The notes: generated by a model not told the origin, from the letters alone. 6,052 nt of DNA from Nitrospinota bacterium (GCA_027298165.1 JAPUGN010000079.1:1-6052); one strand, 5' to 3'. Counted from the stretch's first letter, positions 1 through 5,278 are shown. Program-made: numbers and translations.

Positions 1-324
1 AAAGCGCATCAGAACAAAGACGGCAGCTGGGGCGAAACCTGCCAGAGTTATGCCGATCCCTCCCTGCGCGGTAAAGGTAAAAGCACCAACTCACAAACCG
101 CATGGGCGCTGATGGGCCTGATCGAAACCGACGAACCGCACAGCAACGCCGTCAAACGCGGGATAGAGTGCCTGGTGCGCAATCAGCAAGAGGACGGCTC
201 GTGGTACGAAGACGAATTCACCGGCACCGGTTTCCCGAAACATTTTTTTATCAAGTACCACCTGTACCAGATCTTCTTCCCCCTCATGGCCCTCGCCCGT
301 TACCGGAATAAGACCGGATCATAA
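1..324 (+). CDS. shc: Squalene-hopene cyclase, C-terminal part (5' end outside window)
   Basis: The enzyme cyclises squalene to hopene or hopanol, the committed step of hopanoid synthesis, as a monotopic protein on the cytoplasmic membrane. The frame is open from base 1 and ends at TAA 322-324, giving the last 107 residues of a protein usually about 630-720 long. Visible family signatures are two QW repeats, QNKDGSWGE (fragment residues 4-12) and QQEDGSWYE (62-70). Between them is SYADPSLRGKGKSTNSQTAW, and near the end GTGFPKHFF followed by KYHLYQIFFP; these are typical of the last repeats of bacterial SHC. The catalytic DxDD motif lies upstream of the window. A plant-type oxidosqualene cyclase is unlikely given the bacterial context. 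The gene converges on the lipoprotein gene at 492. No break is seen in the visible part. Confidence 0.93.
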   Translation, partial: KAHQNKDGSWGETCQSYADPSLRGKGKSTNSQTAWALMGLIETDEPHSNAVKRGIECLVRNQQEDGSWYEDEFTGTGFPKHFFIKYHLYQIFFPLMALARYRNKTGS

Positions 325-491
325 AGTTTGAGCATGTCAACCCGAGCCTGTCAAAGGGTGACAGAAAAATCCCCCCTCACCTTAATCCTTTCCCTTAGGG
401 GAGAGGGCGGCGAACCGCCGCTGGCAAATTCCTTTATGCTCTCTGTGTCCTTTGTGGTGAAAATCCTGACTGCGGTTTGGAGAGGATATCT
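325..491. repeat. Repeat-like intergenic spacer between convergent genes
   Basis: No gene is seen in these 167 bases. Three modules resemble dispersed intergenic repeats. At 335-363, TGTCA-a-CCC pairs with GGGTGACA around a loop containing GAGCCTGTCAAA. At 374-407, CCCTC pairs with GAGGG, with ACCTTAATCC at 379-388 and an inner TCCC/GGGA hairpin. At 441-463 lies a CTCTGTGTCC-TTTGTGGTGA phrase. A fourth small hairpin, GGCGG-CGAA-CCGCC (406-419), reads as GGCGG with a TTCG loop on the minus strand. ACCTTAATCC recurs at 2797-2806 in this window. Calling the modules dispersed repeats rests on general familiarity with such phrases; only the second recurs here. Confidence 0.5.
365..419 (-). terminator. 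Possible terminator of the FlgO-like lipoprotein gene
   Basis: Read on the minus strand, downstream of the stop at 492, a GGCGG-TTCG-CCGCC hairpin (419-406) is followed by a CCCTC/GAGGG stem (407-403 with 378-374). The latter encloses a TCCC/GGGA stem, and TTTTT follows at 369-365. The order of stem then T-run suits a factor-independent terminator, though four bases separate the stem from the T-run and the stem is interrupted. It overlaps the repeat-like module, so the repeat may itself serve as the terminator. Confidence 0.35.
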
Positions 492-1064
492 CTAATAATG
501 CCTTAGCAATTCCACGGCGGAGCGGGTGCGGATGAGTTGCTCGGAGGCGGAGGCGATGACTTCGCCGCTGGCGATATCCACCAGCGCGAGGTGCACGTCG
601 ATGTTCGCACCGATGTCCAACAGTTTGCCCATGACCAGGCCCTGCGCGTTCAACGCCTTGCCGATGCGCTGGATTTCCTCGCTGGTGTATTTGAAGGAAG
701 GTTTCAGGTCCAGCTGGTTGAGGGTTTCCATCACTTCGCCGCGTTGCGCCACGCGGAAGGTCTTGTTGCGCGTCATGGCTTCCACCACCCGGTTGGCCAG
801 GTACTGGCCGAGGATCGGCACCTTGTCCTTGGCGTCCACCAGATCCAGCACCACCACCTTGTTGATCTCGTACTCCTCGACGTCACGGGTGATGGCGTCC
901 ACCAGATCTTCGGATTTGTCCTGGTAATACTCGGTATCGGTCTCGGGCTTGAACCACTTGTCCCAGAAATTGGACGGGCCGAACTTGACCTCACACCCGG
1001 TCAGCAGACTGAATGCGATCACCAGAGCGATCAGGGGAACGGTCTTGGATTGGAGTGTTGCCAT
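492..1064 (-). CDS. FlgO/CsgG-like outer-membrane lipoprotein
   Basis: This is a 190-residue predicted lipoprotein. The signal peptide has K7, a hydrophobic stretch at about 9-20 and lipobox LLTGC with the lipidated Cys at 24; Glu follows, so outer-membrane sorting is likely. A Trp/Phe-rich linker (about 28-45) precedes a domain at about 67-180. That domain contains INKVVVLDLVD, LGQYLANRVVEAM, the FRVAQRGEVMETL stretch and a late LALVDIASGEVIASAS segment. The pattern is that of FlgO and related CsgG/TolB-N-like folds, in which periplasmic or outer-membrane lipoproteins build assemblies. No flagellar or curli gene is nearby, so the specific role is unknown. An in-frame ATG exists at 1082, but the ATG at 1064 has AGGAAG nine bases upstream (1079-1074) and leaves a sensible leader after the promoter at 1103-1132, so it is preferred. 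The stop is TAG. Confidence 0.8.
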   Translation of the reverse strand: MATLQSKTVPLIALVIAFSLLTGCEVKFGPSNFWDKWFKPETDTEYYQDKSEDLVDAITRDVEEYEINKVVVLDLVDAKDKVPILGQYLANRVVEAMTRNKTFRVAQRGEVMETLNQLDLKPSFKYTSEEIQRIGKALNAQGLVMGKLLDIGANIDVHLALVDIASGEVIASASEQLIRTRSAVELLRHY

Positions 1065-1102
1065 GCGCGGAAGCTTCCTCATAAAGTGTTGTTTTCCAAA
1101 TG

Positions 1103-1132
1103 ATTATGCAAAACTGATGCCGGGCTTGTCAA
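1103..1132 (-). promoter_or_regulatory. Sigma70-type promoter of the FlgO-like lipoprotein gene
   Basis: On the minus strand, TTGACA (1132-1127, exact consensus) is followed after 18 bases by CATAAT (1108-1103, one mismatch to TATAAT). Transcription would begin near 1096, leaving about 31 bases before ATG 1064 but only about 13 before ATG 1082. The -35 box lies inside the inverted repeat GCTT-gac-AAGC, within a larger GCCGGG/CCCGGC pair (1119-1124 with 1140-1145). This pair could be an operator or belong to a + strand RNA structure. Confidence 0.6.
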
Positions 1133-1214
1133 GCTCTTACCCGGCTCCGGGAAAATCGCCCAACCGCTTATACCCAATGCGGTTCTAGGCCCCGGCCCGG
1201 TGCCACCGCCATCA

Positions 1215-1272
1215 GCGGGGGAGGGAAAATTTTGCCCTCAACCGCCTTTTTTACCGGATGCCGGTCGTTTTT
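1215..1272 (+). terminator. Tandem terminator-like hairpins without an upstream + gene
   Basis: The first hairpin has an outer stem GCGG/CCGC (1215-1218 with 1242-1245), an inner stem GAGGG/CCCTC (1221-1225 with 1235-1239) and then TTTTTT at 1247-1252. The second is ACCGG-atg-CCGGT (1253-1265), followed by TTTTT at 1268-1272. Both have the stem then T-run order only on the + strand. The nearest upstream + gene ends at 324 and the intervening gene is on minus. They may end a small RNA starting in 1083-1214 or an antisense transcript of the lipoprotein gene. Confidence 0.5.
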
Positions 1273-1477
1273 CTTATCGGCCCGCATCGACCGGGACTGA
1301 ACCCTTTATCAGCACTTTTGAATGACGCGACCCTGAACAGGGCCGGGCGGACCGGGTCTGGGAGTGGCGCGGGGCCAGCTTTTGTTGTATAAATAGAACT
1401 ATTAGACATTCGCTTGGGAACGGGGGGAGCGTGTTGCCGTTTGGGCAGCGCTCATTTCCCTGTAGCGGTGTGAACCG

Positions 1478-1498
1478 GCCGCAGGTATATTCTGCGGC
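1478..1498 (+). promoter_or_regulatory. Leader hairpin just before the DUF4124 ribosome site
   Basis: GCCGCAG (1478-1484) and CTGCGGC (1492-1498) pair perfectly over seven bases around the loop GTATATT. The hairpin ends seven bases before the GGGAGG ribosome site at 1506-1511. In mRNA it could shield or stabilise the 5' end of the 1519 message; as DNA it would be a dyad around a TATATT element at 1486-1491. Which of these applies cannot be told from sequence. Confidence 0.4.
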
Positions 1499-1518
1499 TT
1501 TCAAAGGGAGGTATCCCA

Positions 1519-1833
1519 ATGCGAATATTGATCATCACTTTGTTTTGCCTGGCCCTGGCGGTGCCGGCCGCCGCCGGCTTGTACAAGTGGACCGATGAGA
1601 ACGGGAAGGTCCATTTCACCAATGATCCCAGCCAGATCCCGCTGGACCACCGCAATAAGAAGGACATGAAAAAAATGTCCTCCACCCCAAGGGAGGGTGT
1701 GAAACCATCGACCCCTGCAACTCAGAAACCGCCACCGGCCCGTAAAAAAATCAAGGCTCTCAAACAAGAGGGCTCTGGATCTGGATTGGATACCAAAAGA
1801 GTGCATCAGTTGCGAAAATTGATGCAAAAGTAA
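1519..1833 (+). CDS. Secreted DUF4124-domain protein
   Basis: This is a 104-residue predicted exported protein. The signal peptide runs from Arg2 through a hydrophobic core (3-15) to a VPAAA site, with likely cleavage after A19. The mature protein opens with YKWTDENGKVHFTNDP (22-37), the core of DUF4124, a small domain common in the periplasm of proteobacteria and relatives whose function is not established. The rest (about 45-104) is Lys-, Pro- and Thr-rich, strongly basic and probably disordered. The start is firmly set: GGGAGG lies seven bases before ATG 1519. The lipoprotein gene at 1936 follows on the same strand after 102 bases, so the two may be co-transcribed, though a large hairpin lies between them. 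The only Cys (C10) is inside the signal core and does not form a lipobox. Confidence 0.83.
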   Translation: MRILIITLFCLALAVPAAAGLYKWTDENGKVHFTNDPSQIPLDHRNKKDMKKMSSTPREGVKPSTPATQKPPPARKKIKALKQEGSGSGLDTKRVHQLRKLMQK

Positions 1834-1835
1834 AA

Positions 1836-1882
1836 ACCCGGTCATCCAACCCTGAATACCGAGAGGGGGGGGATGCACGGGT
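1836..1882. promoter_or_regulatory. Long imperfect hairpin between the two envelope genes
   Basis: Three nested helices begin two bases after the DUF4124 stop: ACCCG/CGGGT (1836-1840 with 1878-1882), CATCC/GGATG (1843-1847 with 1871-1875) and CCCT/AGGG (1850-1853 with 1864-1867). The first two are separated by a 2x2 internal loop. On + there is no T-run after the stem, so it may be a processing or stability element, or a partial block between the genes. On minus the stem is followed by TTTTT (1835-1831), so it could stop antisense transcription. Confidence 0.5.
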
Positions 1883-1935
1883 GAGGTTCATCGTCCGCGG
1901 AATTAAGAAACGTTTATCAGGAAAGAAGGAAGGGT

Positions 1936-2772
1936 ATGTTGCAAAACGGTGTGTTGGGATTGATCGGAATATTACTGTTGACCGCTTGCGGCCCGGACCA
2001 ATCGGCGGAAGAACCCCTGCGCCTGCCGGCACGGGAAAGCACCTGGGTCAAAACCGAGCAAGTGGAGATCACCAAACACGATGCCCTGTCGCCCAAGTCG
2101 GGAGCGGCGATTCACATCCCCATCAATGAGGATTTGCAGGAGCAATTGATGCAGACGAGCGGACGCGCTCCAAAATCACCGGTCGAAAACATGGCCTCAT
2201 GCTTCGCCCTGCTCGAGCCTCTGGACAAAACGCGGATGTTCGTTCAACGGGAAGGCGGCGCCTGGGCCATGTTCGAGCGGTCGGACTTAATCAAACCCTA
2301 CTCGAACAACGGCATGCAGATCGACAGCAACCTGAACAAACTGGTGTTCTCCCTGCGCCACTTGTGCCGGACCGCCCAGGGCGTGCCGCAAAATCCCTTG
2401 GCGCTCAAGGTCAACAGTTTGGTTGATCAAATGGGAAAAGAAAAAGCGCGCGAGCATTTCATCGAAGTGGTGGGTGAAGCACCGGCGGATGTCGATCATT
2501 GGCTGGAATACGCCGAGTTCGCCCGGCAGAACACGAAGCGCAAAGTGCCTTACGCGGAAATCCAGGCATTGATTCTGAAAACCCAGCCGCTGATCGATCT
2601 GTATAAAGATCTGCTCGACCGCAAAGTGGCAGAATCCAACAAGGATGCGTTTCTGTCCGACAGCGTGACCTTGCTCACCGTCATCAAAGACCGTCTGGCC
2701 ACCGAGCCGCGCGTGGTGATGGCCATGAAGGAAGACACCGAAACGCCCCTCCCCTCCCGCTGGGAAATGTAA
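1936..2772 (+). CDS. Predicted lipoprotein of unknown family
   Basis: This is a 278-residue protein whose family I do not recognise. A short hydrophobic segment (6-16) ends in lipobox LTAC with Cys18, followed by Gly-Pro-Asp, which suggests an outer-membrane lipoprotein. The n-region (MLQNG) has no Lys or Arg, which is unusual for a signal peptide. No other ATG, GTG or TTG start exists in frame before the upstream stop at 1882, and AAGGAAGGG (1926-1934 region) sits directly before ATG 1936, so this start is well supported. The mature part begins with a loose, Pro- and charge-rich stretch (19-65). A probably helical body with a Cys pair (C89, C144) that could form a disulfide follows. A segment EAPADVDHWLEYAEFARQNT (181-200) resembles a helical-repeat unit, but that is only an impression. 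The gene may be co-transcribed with the one at 1519 and converges on lon. Confidence 0.75.
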   Translation: MLQNGVLGLIGILLLTACGPDQSAEEPLRLPARESTWVKTEQVEITKHDALSPKSGAAIHIPINEDLQEQLMQTSGRAPKSPVENMASCFALLEPLDKTRMFVQREGGAWAMFERSDLIKPYSNNGMQIDSNLNKLVFSLRHLCRTAQGVPQNPLALKVNSLVDQMGKEKAREHFIEVVGEAPADVDHWLEYAEFARQNTKRKVPYAEIQALILKTQPLIDLYKDLLDRKVAESNKDAFLSDSVTLLTVIKDRLATEPRVVMAMKEDTETPLPSRWEM

Positions 2773-2861
2773 CGGAATTTCCGCCCACTGCAGCCAACCT
2801 TAATCCAACGCTGAATAAAATAATATTTCTCCCTTTACTAAGGGGAAGCTACAGGTGCGGG
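2773..2861. repeat. Convergent spacer with second copy of an intergenic repeat
   Basis: This spacer separates the lipoprotein stop from the end of lon. ACCTTAATCC (2797-2806) matches 379-388 exactly, and CTCCCTT-tact-AAGGGGAAG (2829-2848) parallels TTTCCCTTAGGGGAGAG (389-405). It therefore looks like a diverged, longer copy of the same element. Read on minus, the CCCTT/AAGGG hairpin (2844-2840 with 2835-2831) is followed by a T- and A-rich stretch down to 2816, so it may be a weak terminator for lon. Confidence 0.4.
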
Positions 2862-3827
2862 TTAATTCAAATGAGAGACGGAGGGGCGGCGTGCGGGGGT
2901 GGTTTTGCGGGTCTTGGCGGTTTTTTTCGCGGCGGTTTTCTTTTTCTTGAAACTGAACTTTTTATCGAAGCTGTGCTCGATCACTTTGTCCATCGTTTCA
3001 ACGGGAATGAACTTGATTTTTTTGCGGACGTTTTCCGGAATTTCAGCCACGTCTTTTTCGTTTTCTTTGGGGATGATGATGGTTGCAATCTTGATACGAT
3101 GGGCCGCCAACGCTTTTTCCTTCAGCCCACCAATGGGAAGCACCTTGCCGGTCAGCGTCACTTCACCCGTCATGGTGATGTCCCTGCGCACCGGATGGCC
3201 GGTCAGCGCCGAGATGACCGCCACGGCAATGGTGATGCCCGCCGACGGCCCGTCTTTCGGGATCGCGCCTTCGGGGATGTGCACATGCAAATCCACCTTC
3301 TGATAAAAGTTTTTGGGCAGTCCCATGTCCGCCCACCGCTGGCGCACGTAACTGATCGCGGCCTGCGCCGACTCTTTCATGACATCGCCCAGTTTTCCGG
3401 TAAGCGATACCTTGCCGGTGCCGGGGGTGGTGATGACTTCGATGTTGAGCAGTTCCCCGCCGAATTCTGTCCACGCCAGCCCGGTGGCGACGCCCACTTC
3501 TGATTTTTTCCGCTCCACGTCTTTCGAAAATTTGGCGACACCCAGATATTTGCTAAGCCCGGCAGGCGTTAAATTGATGGAAGTTTTCTTGCCTTTTGCG
3601 ACCACCTGCGTCGCGGTTTTGCGGCAGAGGGTCCCAATTTCGCGTTCCAGATTGCGCACCCCCGCCTCCCGCGTGTATTCCTGGACGATCGTCTGAAGAA
3701 TGGTTTTGCCAATCTTCAGGTTGCGGGTGGTGAGGCCGTGTTCCTTCAGTTTTTTGGGCACCAGAAATTTCGTTGCAATGGAAATTTTTTCTTCCTCCGT
3801 GTAACCGGGCAGGCGGATGATCTCCAT
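2862..3827 (-). CDS. lon: Lon protease, C-terminal part after the in-frame TGA
   Basis: This part continues the same frame as the upstream Lon segment; homology resumes right after the TGA (from 3872: TANLLHTIPQP). In full-length numbering it holds the end of sensor 1 (N471), DRMEIIRLPGYTEEEK (from 482), the small AAA+ subdomain with sensor-2 stretch GVRNLEREIG (539-548) and the protease domain from about 594. The domain includes PKDGPSAG with catalytic Ser678 and GGLKEK with Lys721, which form the Ser-Lys dyad. A 28-residue basic tail (777-804) with 11 Lys or Arg and no acidic residue follows. If translated alone, ATG 3827 is the best start, since AGGA lies four bases before it; a TTG at 3839 is an alternative. 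No second stop or frameshift is present, so the part shows no decay. Alone it would lack Walker A and B and could not use ATP. Confidence 0.75.
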   Translation of the reverse strand: MEIIRLPGYTEEEKISIATKFLVPKKLKEHGLTTRNLKIGKTILQTIVQEYTREAGVRNLEREIGTLCRKTATQVVAKGKKTSINLTPAGLSKYLGVAKFSKDVERKKSEVGVATGLAWTEFGGELLNIEVITTPGTGKVSLTGKLGDVMKESAQAAISYVRQRWADMGLPKNFYQKVDLHVHIPEGAIPKDGPSAGITIAVAVISALTGHPVRRDITMTGEVTLTGKVLPIGGLKEKALAAHRIKIATIIIPKENEKDVAEIPENVRKKIKFIPVETMDKVIEHSFDKKFSFKKKKTAAKKTAKTRKTTPARRPSVSHLN

Positions 3828-3831
3828 GCGG

Positions 3832-3862
3832 TCCTGCAACGGCTGCGGAATGGTGTGCAGGA
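3832..3862 (-). other. Inverted repeat just downstream of the lon TGA
   Basis: On minus, TCCTGCA (3862-3856) and TGCAGGA (3838-3832) are perfect complements around a 17-base loop, starting ten bases after the TGA. An alternative fold is CCGT-T-GC / GC-ATGG (3842-3836 with 3829-3824), with one bulged T and loop AGGACC. The second shape recalls bacterial selenocysteine insertion elements, but its loop G lies about 39 bases after the TGA, at or beyond the usual limit. The bases encode conserved Lon residues (PLQDRME), so chance is likely. Confidence 0.3.
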
Positions 3863-3872
3863 GATTGGCGGT

Positions 3873-3875
3873 TCA
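3873..3875 (-). other. In-frame TGA in lon at a cysteine position of sensor 1
   Basis: Codon 468 reads TGA within LFI-TGA-TAN. Many Lon proteins, including human LONP1, have FICTAN at this place, so the expected codon is TGC or TGT and one base differs. The frame is kept on both sides for hundreds of codons. The other Cys codons of this lon that I checked are TGT or TGC, and clpX next door ends in TGA, so TGA normally means stop here. Confidence 0.9.
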
Positions 3876-5276
3876 GATGAACAGCACTTGCGATAGATCG
3901 TAGTCGATTTCCAGAAAATGGTCGTTGAAGTTGCAGTTCTGCTCTGGGTCGAGCACTTCCAACAGGGCGGACGAAGGATCGCCGCGGAAATCCATGCTCA
4001 TCTTGTCGACTTCGTCGAGCAGGAACACGGGGTTGAGGGTGCCGGCTTTTTTCATTCCCTGGATAATTTTCCCGGGCAGGGCGCCGATATAGGTGCGCCG
4101 GTGACCGCGAATTTCCGCCTCGTCACGCACGCCGCCCAGGGAGATGCGCACGAACTTGCGCCCCGTGGCATGCGCGATGGATTTGCCCAGGGAGGTTTTG
4201 CCGACGCCCGGCGGTCCTACCAGACACAATATGGGTCCCTTCATGTCCTTGACCAGTTTCATGACGGCGAGGTGTTCGACGACGCGCTCCTTGATTTTTT
4301 CGAGACCGTAATGGTCGTCATCCAGAATTTTTTGTGCCTTTTTGATATCGATCTTGTCACTGCCGGGACCTTTTTTCCAAGGCAAGTCCACCAGCCAGTC
4401 GATGTAATTGCGCACCACGGTGCCTTCGGCGGACATGGGTTGCATGGCCTCGAGCCGCCTCAGTTCCTTGTTCGCCTTTTCGTGGACCTCTTTCGGCATT
4501 TTGGCTTTTTTGATTTTTTGCGTCAACTCGTCGAGGTCGGACTTGAATTCGTCGCGCTTGCCCAGCTCCTTTTGGATGGCCTTCATCTGCTCGTTGAGAT
4601 AAAACTCTTTCTGGCTGCGCTCCATCTGCTTGCGCACGCGGCCGTGCACCCGCTTTTCGATCTTGAGGATTTCCATTTCGGATTTGAGGGTGGCGAGGAG
4701 TGTGTTCAGCCGGTCTTCGGGACTGAAGGTGTCGAGCAGACCCTGCTTCTCGCTGGTTTGAAACGCCATGTAGGAAGCGATGGTGTCGGCAAACCGGTGC
4801 GGCTCGATGATGTTGGAGACAGCCGAGATGGATTCCAGCGGTATCTTCTGGTTGAGTTTGGCGTACTGCTCGAACTGGCCCTCGATACTCCGCATCAGGG
4901 CCTTGATCTCCGGCGTCACCTGCATGTTTTCCTCGATGCGGACGACTTCCACCTCTAAGTAATCGGGATTCTCCTCGAACGCGATGATGCGTCCCCTCTG
5001 CATCCCTTCCACCAGCACCTTCATGGTGCCGTCGGTGAGTTTCAGAATCTGCAGAATATTAGCGAAGGTTCCGGTTTCGTAAATGTCGCTGGGTTTGGGA
5101 TCGTTGGTGTTGGCATGGCGTTGGGCGGCGAGAAAAACACTTTTCTGCTCCGACATGGCTTTTTCCAGCGCGCGGATGGATTTCTCCCGTCCGACGAACA
5201 GGGGAATGACCATGAAGGGGAAAACCACGATATCCCGCAATGGGACCAGGGGGAGCACCAGCCGTTCTGCGCTCAT
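3873..5276 (-). CDS. lon: Lon protease, N-terminal part up to the in-frame TGA
   Basis: Lon is a cytosolic ATP-dependent serine protease that unfolds and degrades damaged and some regulatory proteins as a hexamer. This segment has the substrate-binding N-domain (about 6-200, opening LVLPLVPLRDIVVFPFM) and a long charged helical stretch (about 185-275). It continues into the AAA+ module with Walker A GPPGVGKT (354-361) and Walker B VFLLDEVDK (417-425). It stops at codon 468 with TGA, inside sensor 1 (LFI then stop), so the product would lack sensor 2 and the protease. The frame continues unchanged to 2862; read through, it would be 804 residues, close to the usual 780-820. ATG 5276 is two bases after the clpX stop, the ribosome site is weak, and translational coupling is likely. 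A symbol is given because the gene is plainly lon; the interruption may be real or an error. Confidence 0.85.
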   Translation of the reverse strand: MSAERLVLPLVPLRDIVVFPFMVIPLFVGREKSIRALEKAMSEQKSVFLAAQRHANTNDPKPSDIYETGTFANILQILKLTDGTMKVLVEGMQRGRIIAFEENPDYLEVEVVRIEENMQVTPEIKALMRSIEGQFEQYAKLNQKIPLESISAVSNIIEPHRFADTIASYMAFQTSEKQGLLDTFSPEDRLNTLLATLKSEMEILKIEKRVHGRVRKQMERSQKEFYLNEQMKAIQKELGKRDEFKSDLDELTQKIKKAKMPKEVHEKANKELRRLEAMQPMSAEGTVVRNYIDWLVDLPWKKGPGSDKIDIKKAQKILDDDHYGLEKIKERVVEHLAVMKLVKDMKGPILCLVGPPGVGKTSLGKSIAHATGRKFVRISLGGVRDEAEIRGHRRTYIGALPGKIIQGMKKAGTLNPVFLLDEVDKMSMDFRGDPSSALLEVLDPEQNCNFNDHFLEIDYDLSQVLFI

Positions 5277-5278
5277 AA

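Larger units (their letters stand above)
1083..1518. other. Structured non-coding region between divergent genes
   Basis: No convincing gene is found in these 436 bases. They carry the minus-strand promoter (1103-1132) and a run of inverted repeats: GCCGGG/CCCGGC (1119-1145), CCCGG-ct-CCGGG (1140-1151), AACCGC/GCGGTT (1162-1184), two terminator-like hairpins (1215-1272), CCCTG-aa-CAGGG (1331-1342) and GCCGCAG/CTGCGGC (1478-1498). An A+T-rich island at 1380-1412 (containing TATAAA at 1388-1393) stands out from G+C-rich flanks and could hold the promoter of the DUF4124 gene, but no good -35 box sits at the proper distance. Short open frames here lack ribosome sites and protein-like composition. 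Confidence 0.5.

Noticed and set aside
537..1103. + strand open frame of 188 codons antisense to the FlgO-like lipoprotein
   Set aside because: The minus frame has a lipobox, signal peptide, promoter and ribosome site; the + frame has none of these.
1083..1518. tRNA, CRISPR or known small RNA in the long spacer
   Set aside because: There is no cloverleaf with a TTCRA-type arm and no regularly spaced direct repeats, and the pieces do not match SRP RNA, tmRNA or 6S RNA as I know them.
1881..2129. 82-codon frame starting with GTG before the lipoprotein gene
   Set aside because: It overlaps the 1936 gene in another frame, lacks a ribosome site and has an Arg/Gly/Pro-rich shadow composition.
2871..3503. 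+ strand open frame of 210 codons antisense to the lon protease domain
   Set aside because: It is a shadow of the lon frame with a Gly/Phe/Arg-rich, low-complexity product and no family resemblance.
3828..3880. Frameshift as the cause of the lon interruption
   Set aside because: Both parts lie in the same frame (5276 and 3839 differ by a multiple of three) and homology runs straight through the TGA without a gap.
3918..4958. Long + strand open frame (346 codons) antisense to lon
   Set aside because: It mirrors the lon coding frame, has a His/Phe/Leu/Val-rich composition typical of antisense frames, and shows no ribosome site. The lon product on the other strand is certain.
3873..5276. Reassignment of TGA to an amino acid in the whole genome
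   Set aside because: clpX ends in TGA at its expected family C-terminus immediately before lon, and only one internal TGA is seen across all the genes.
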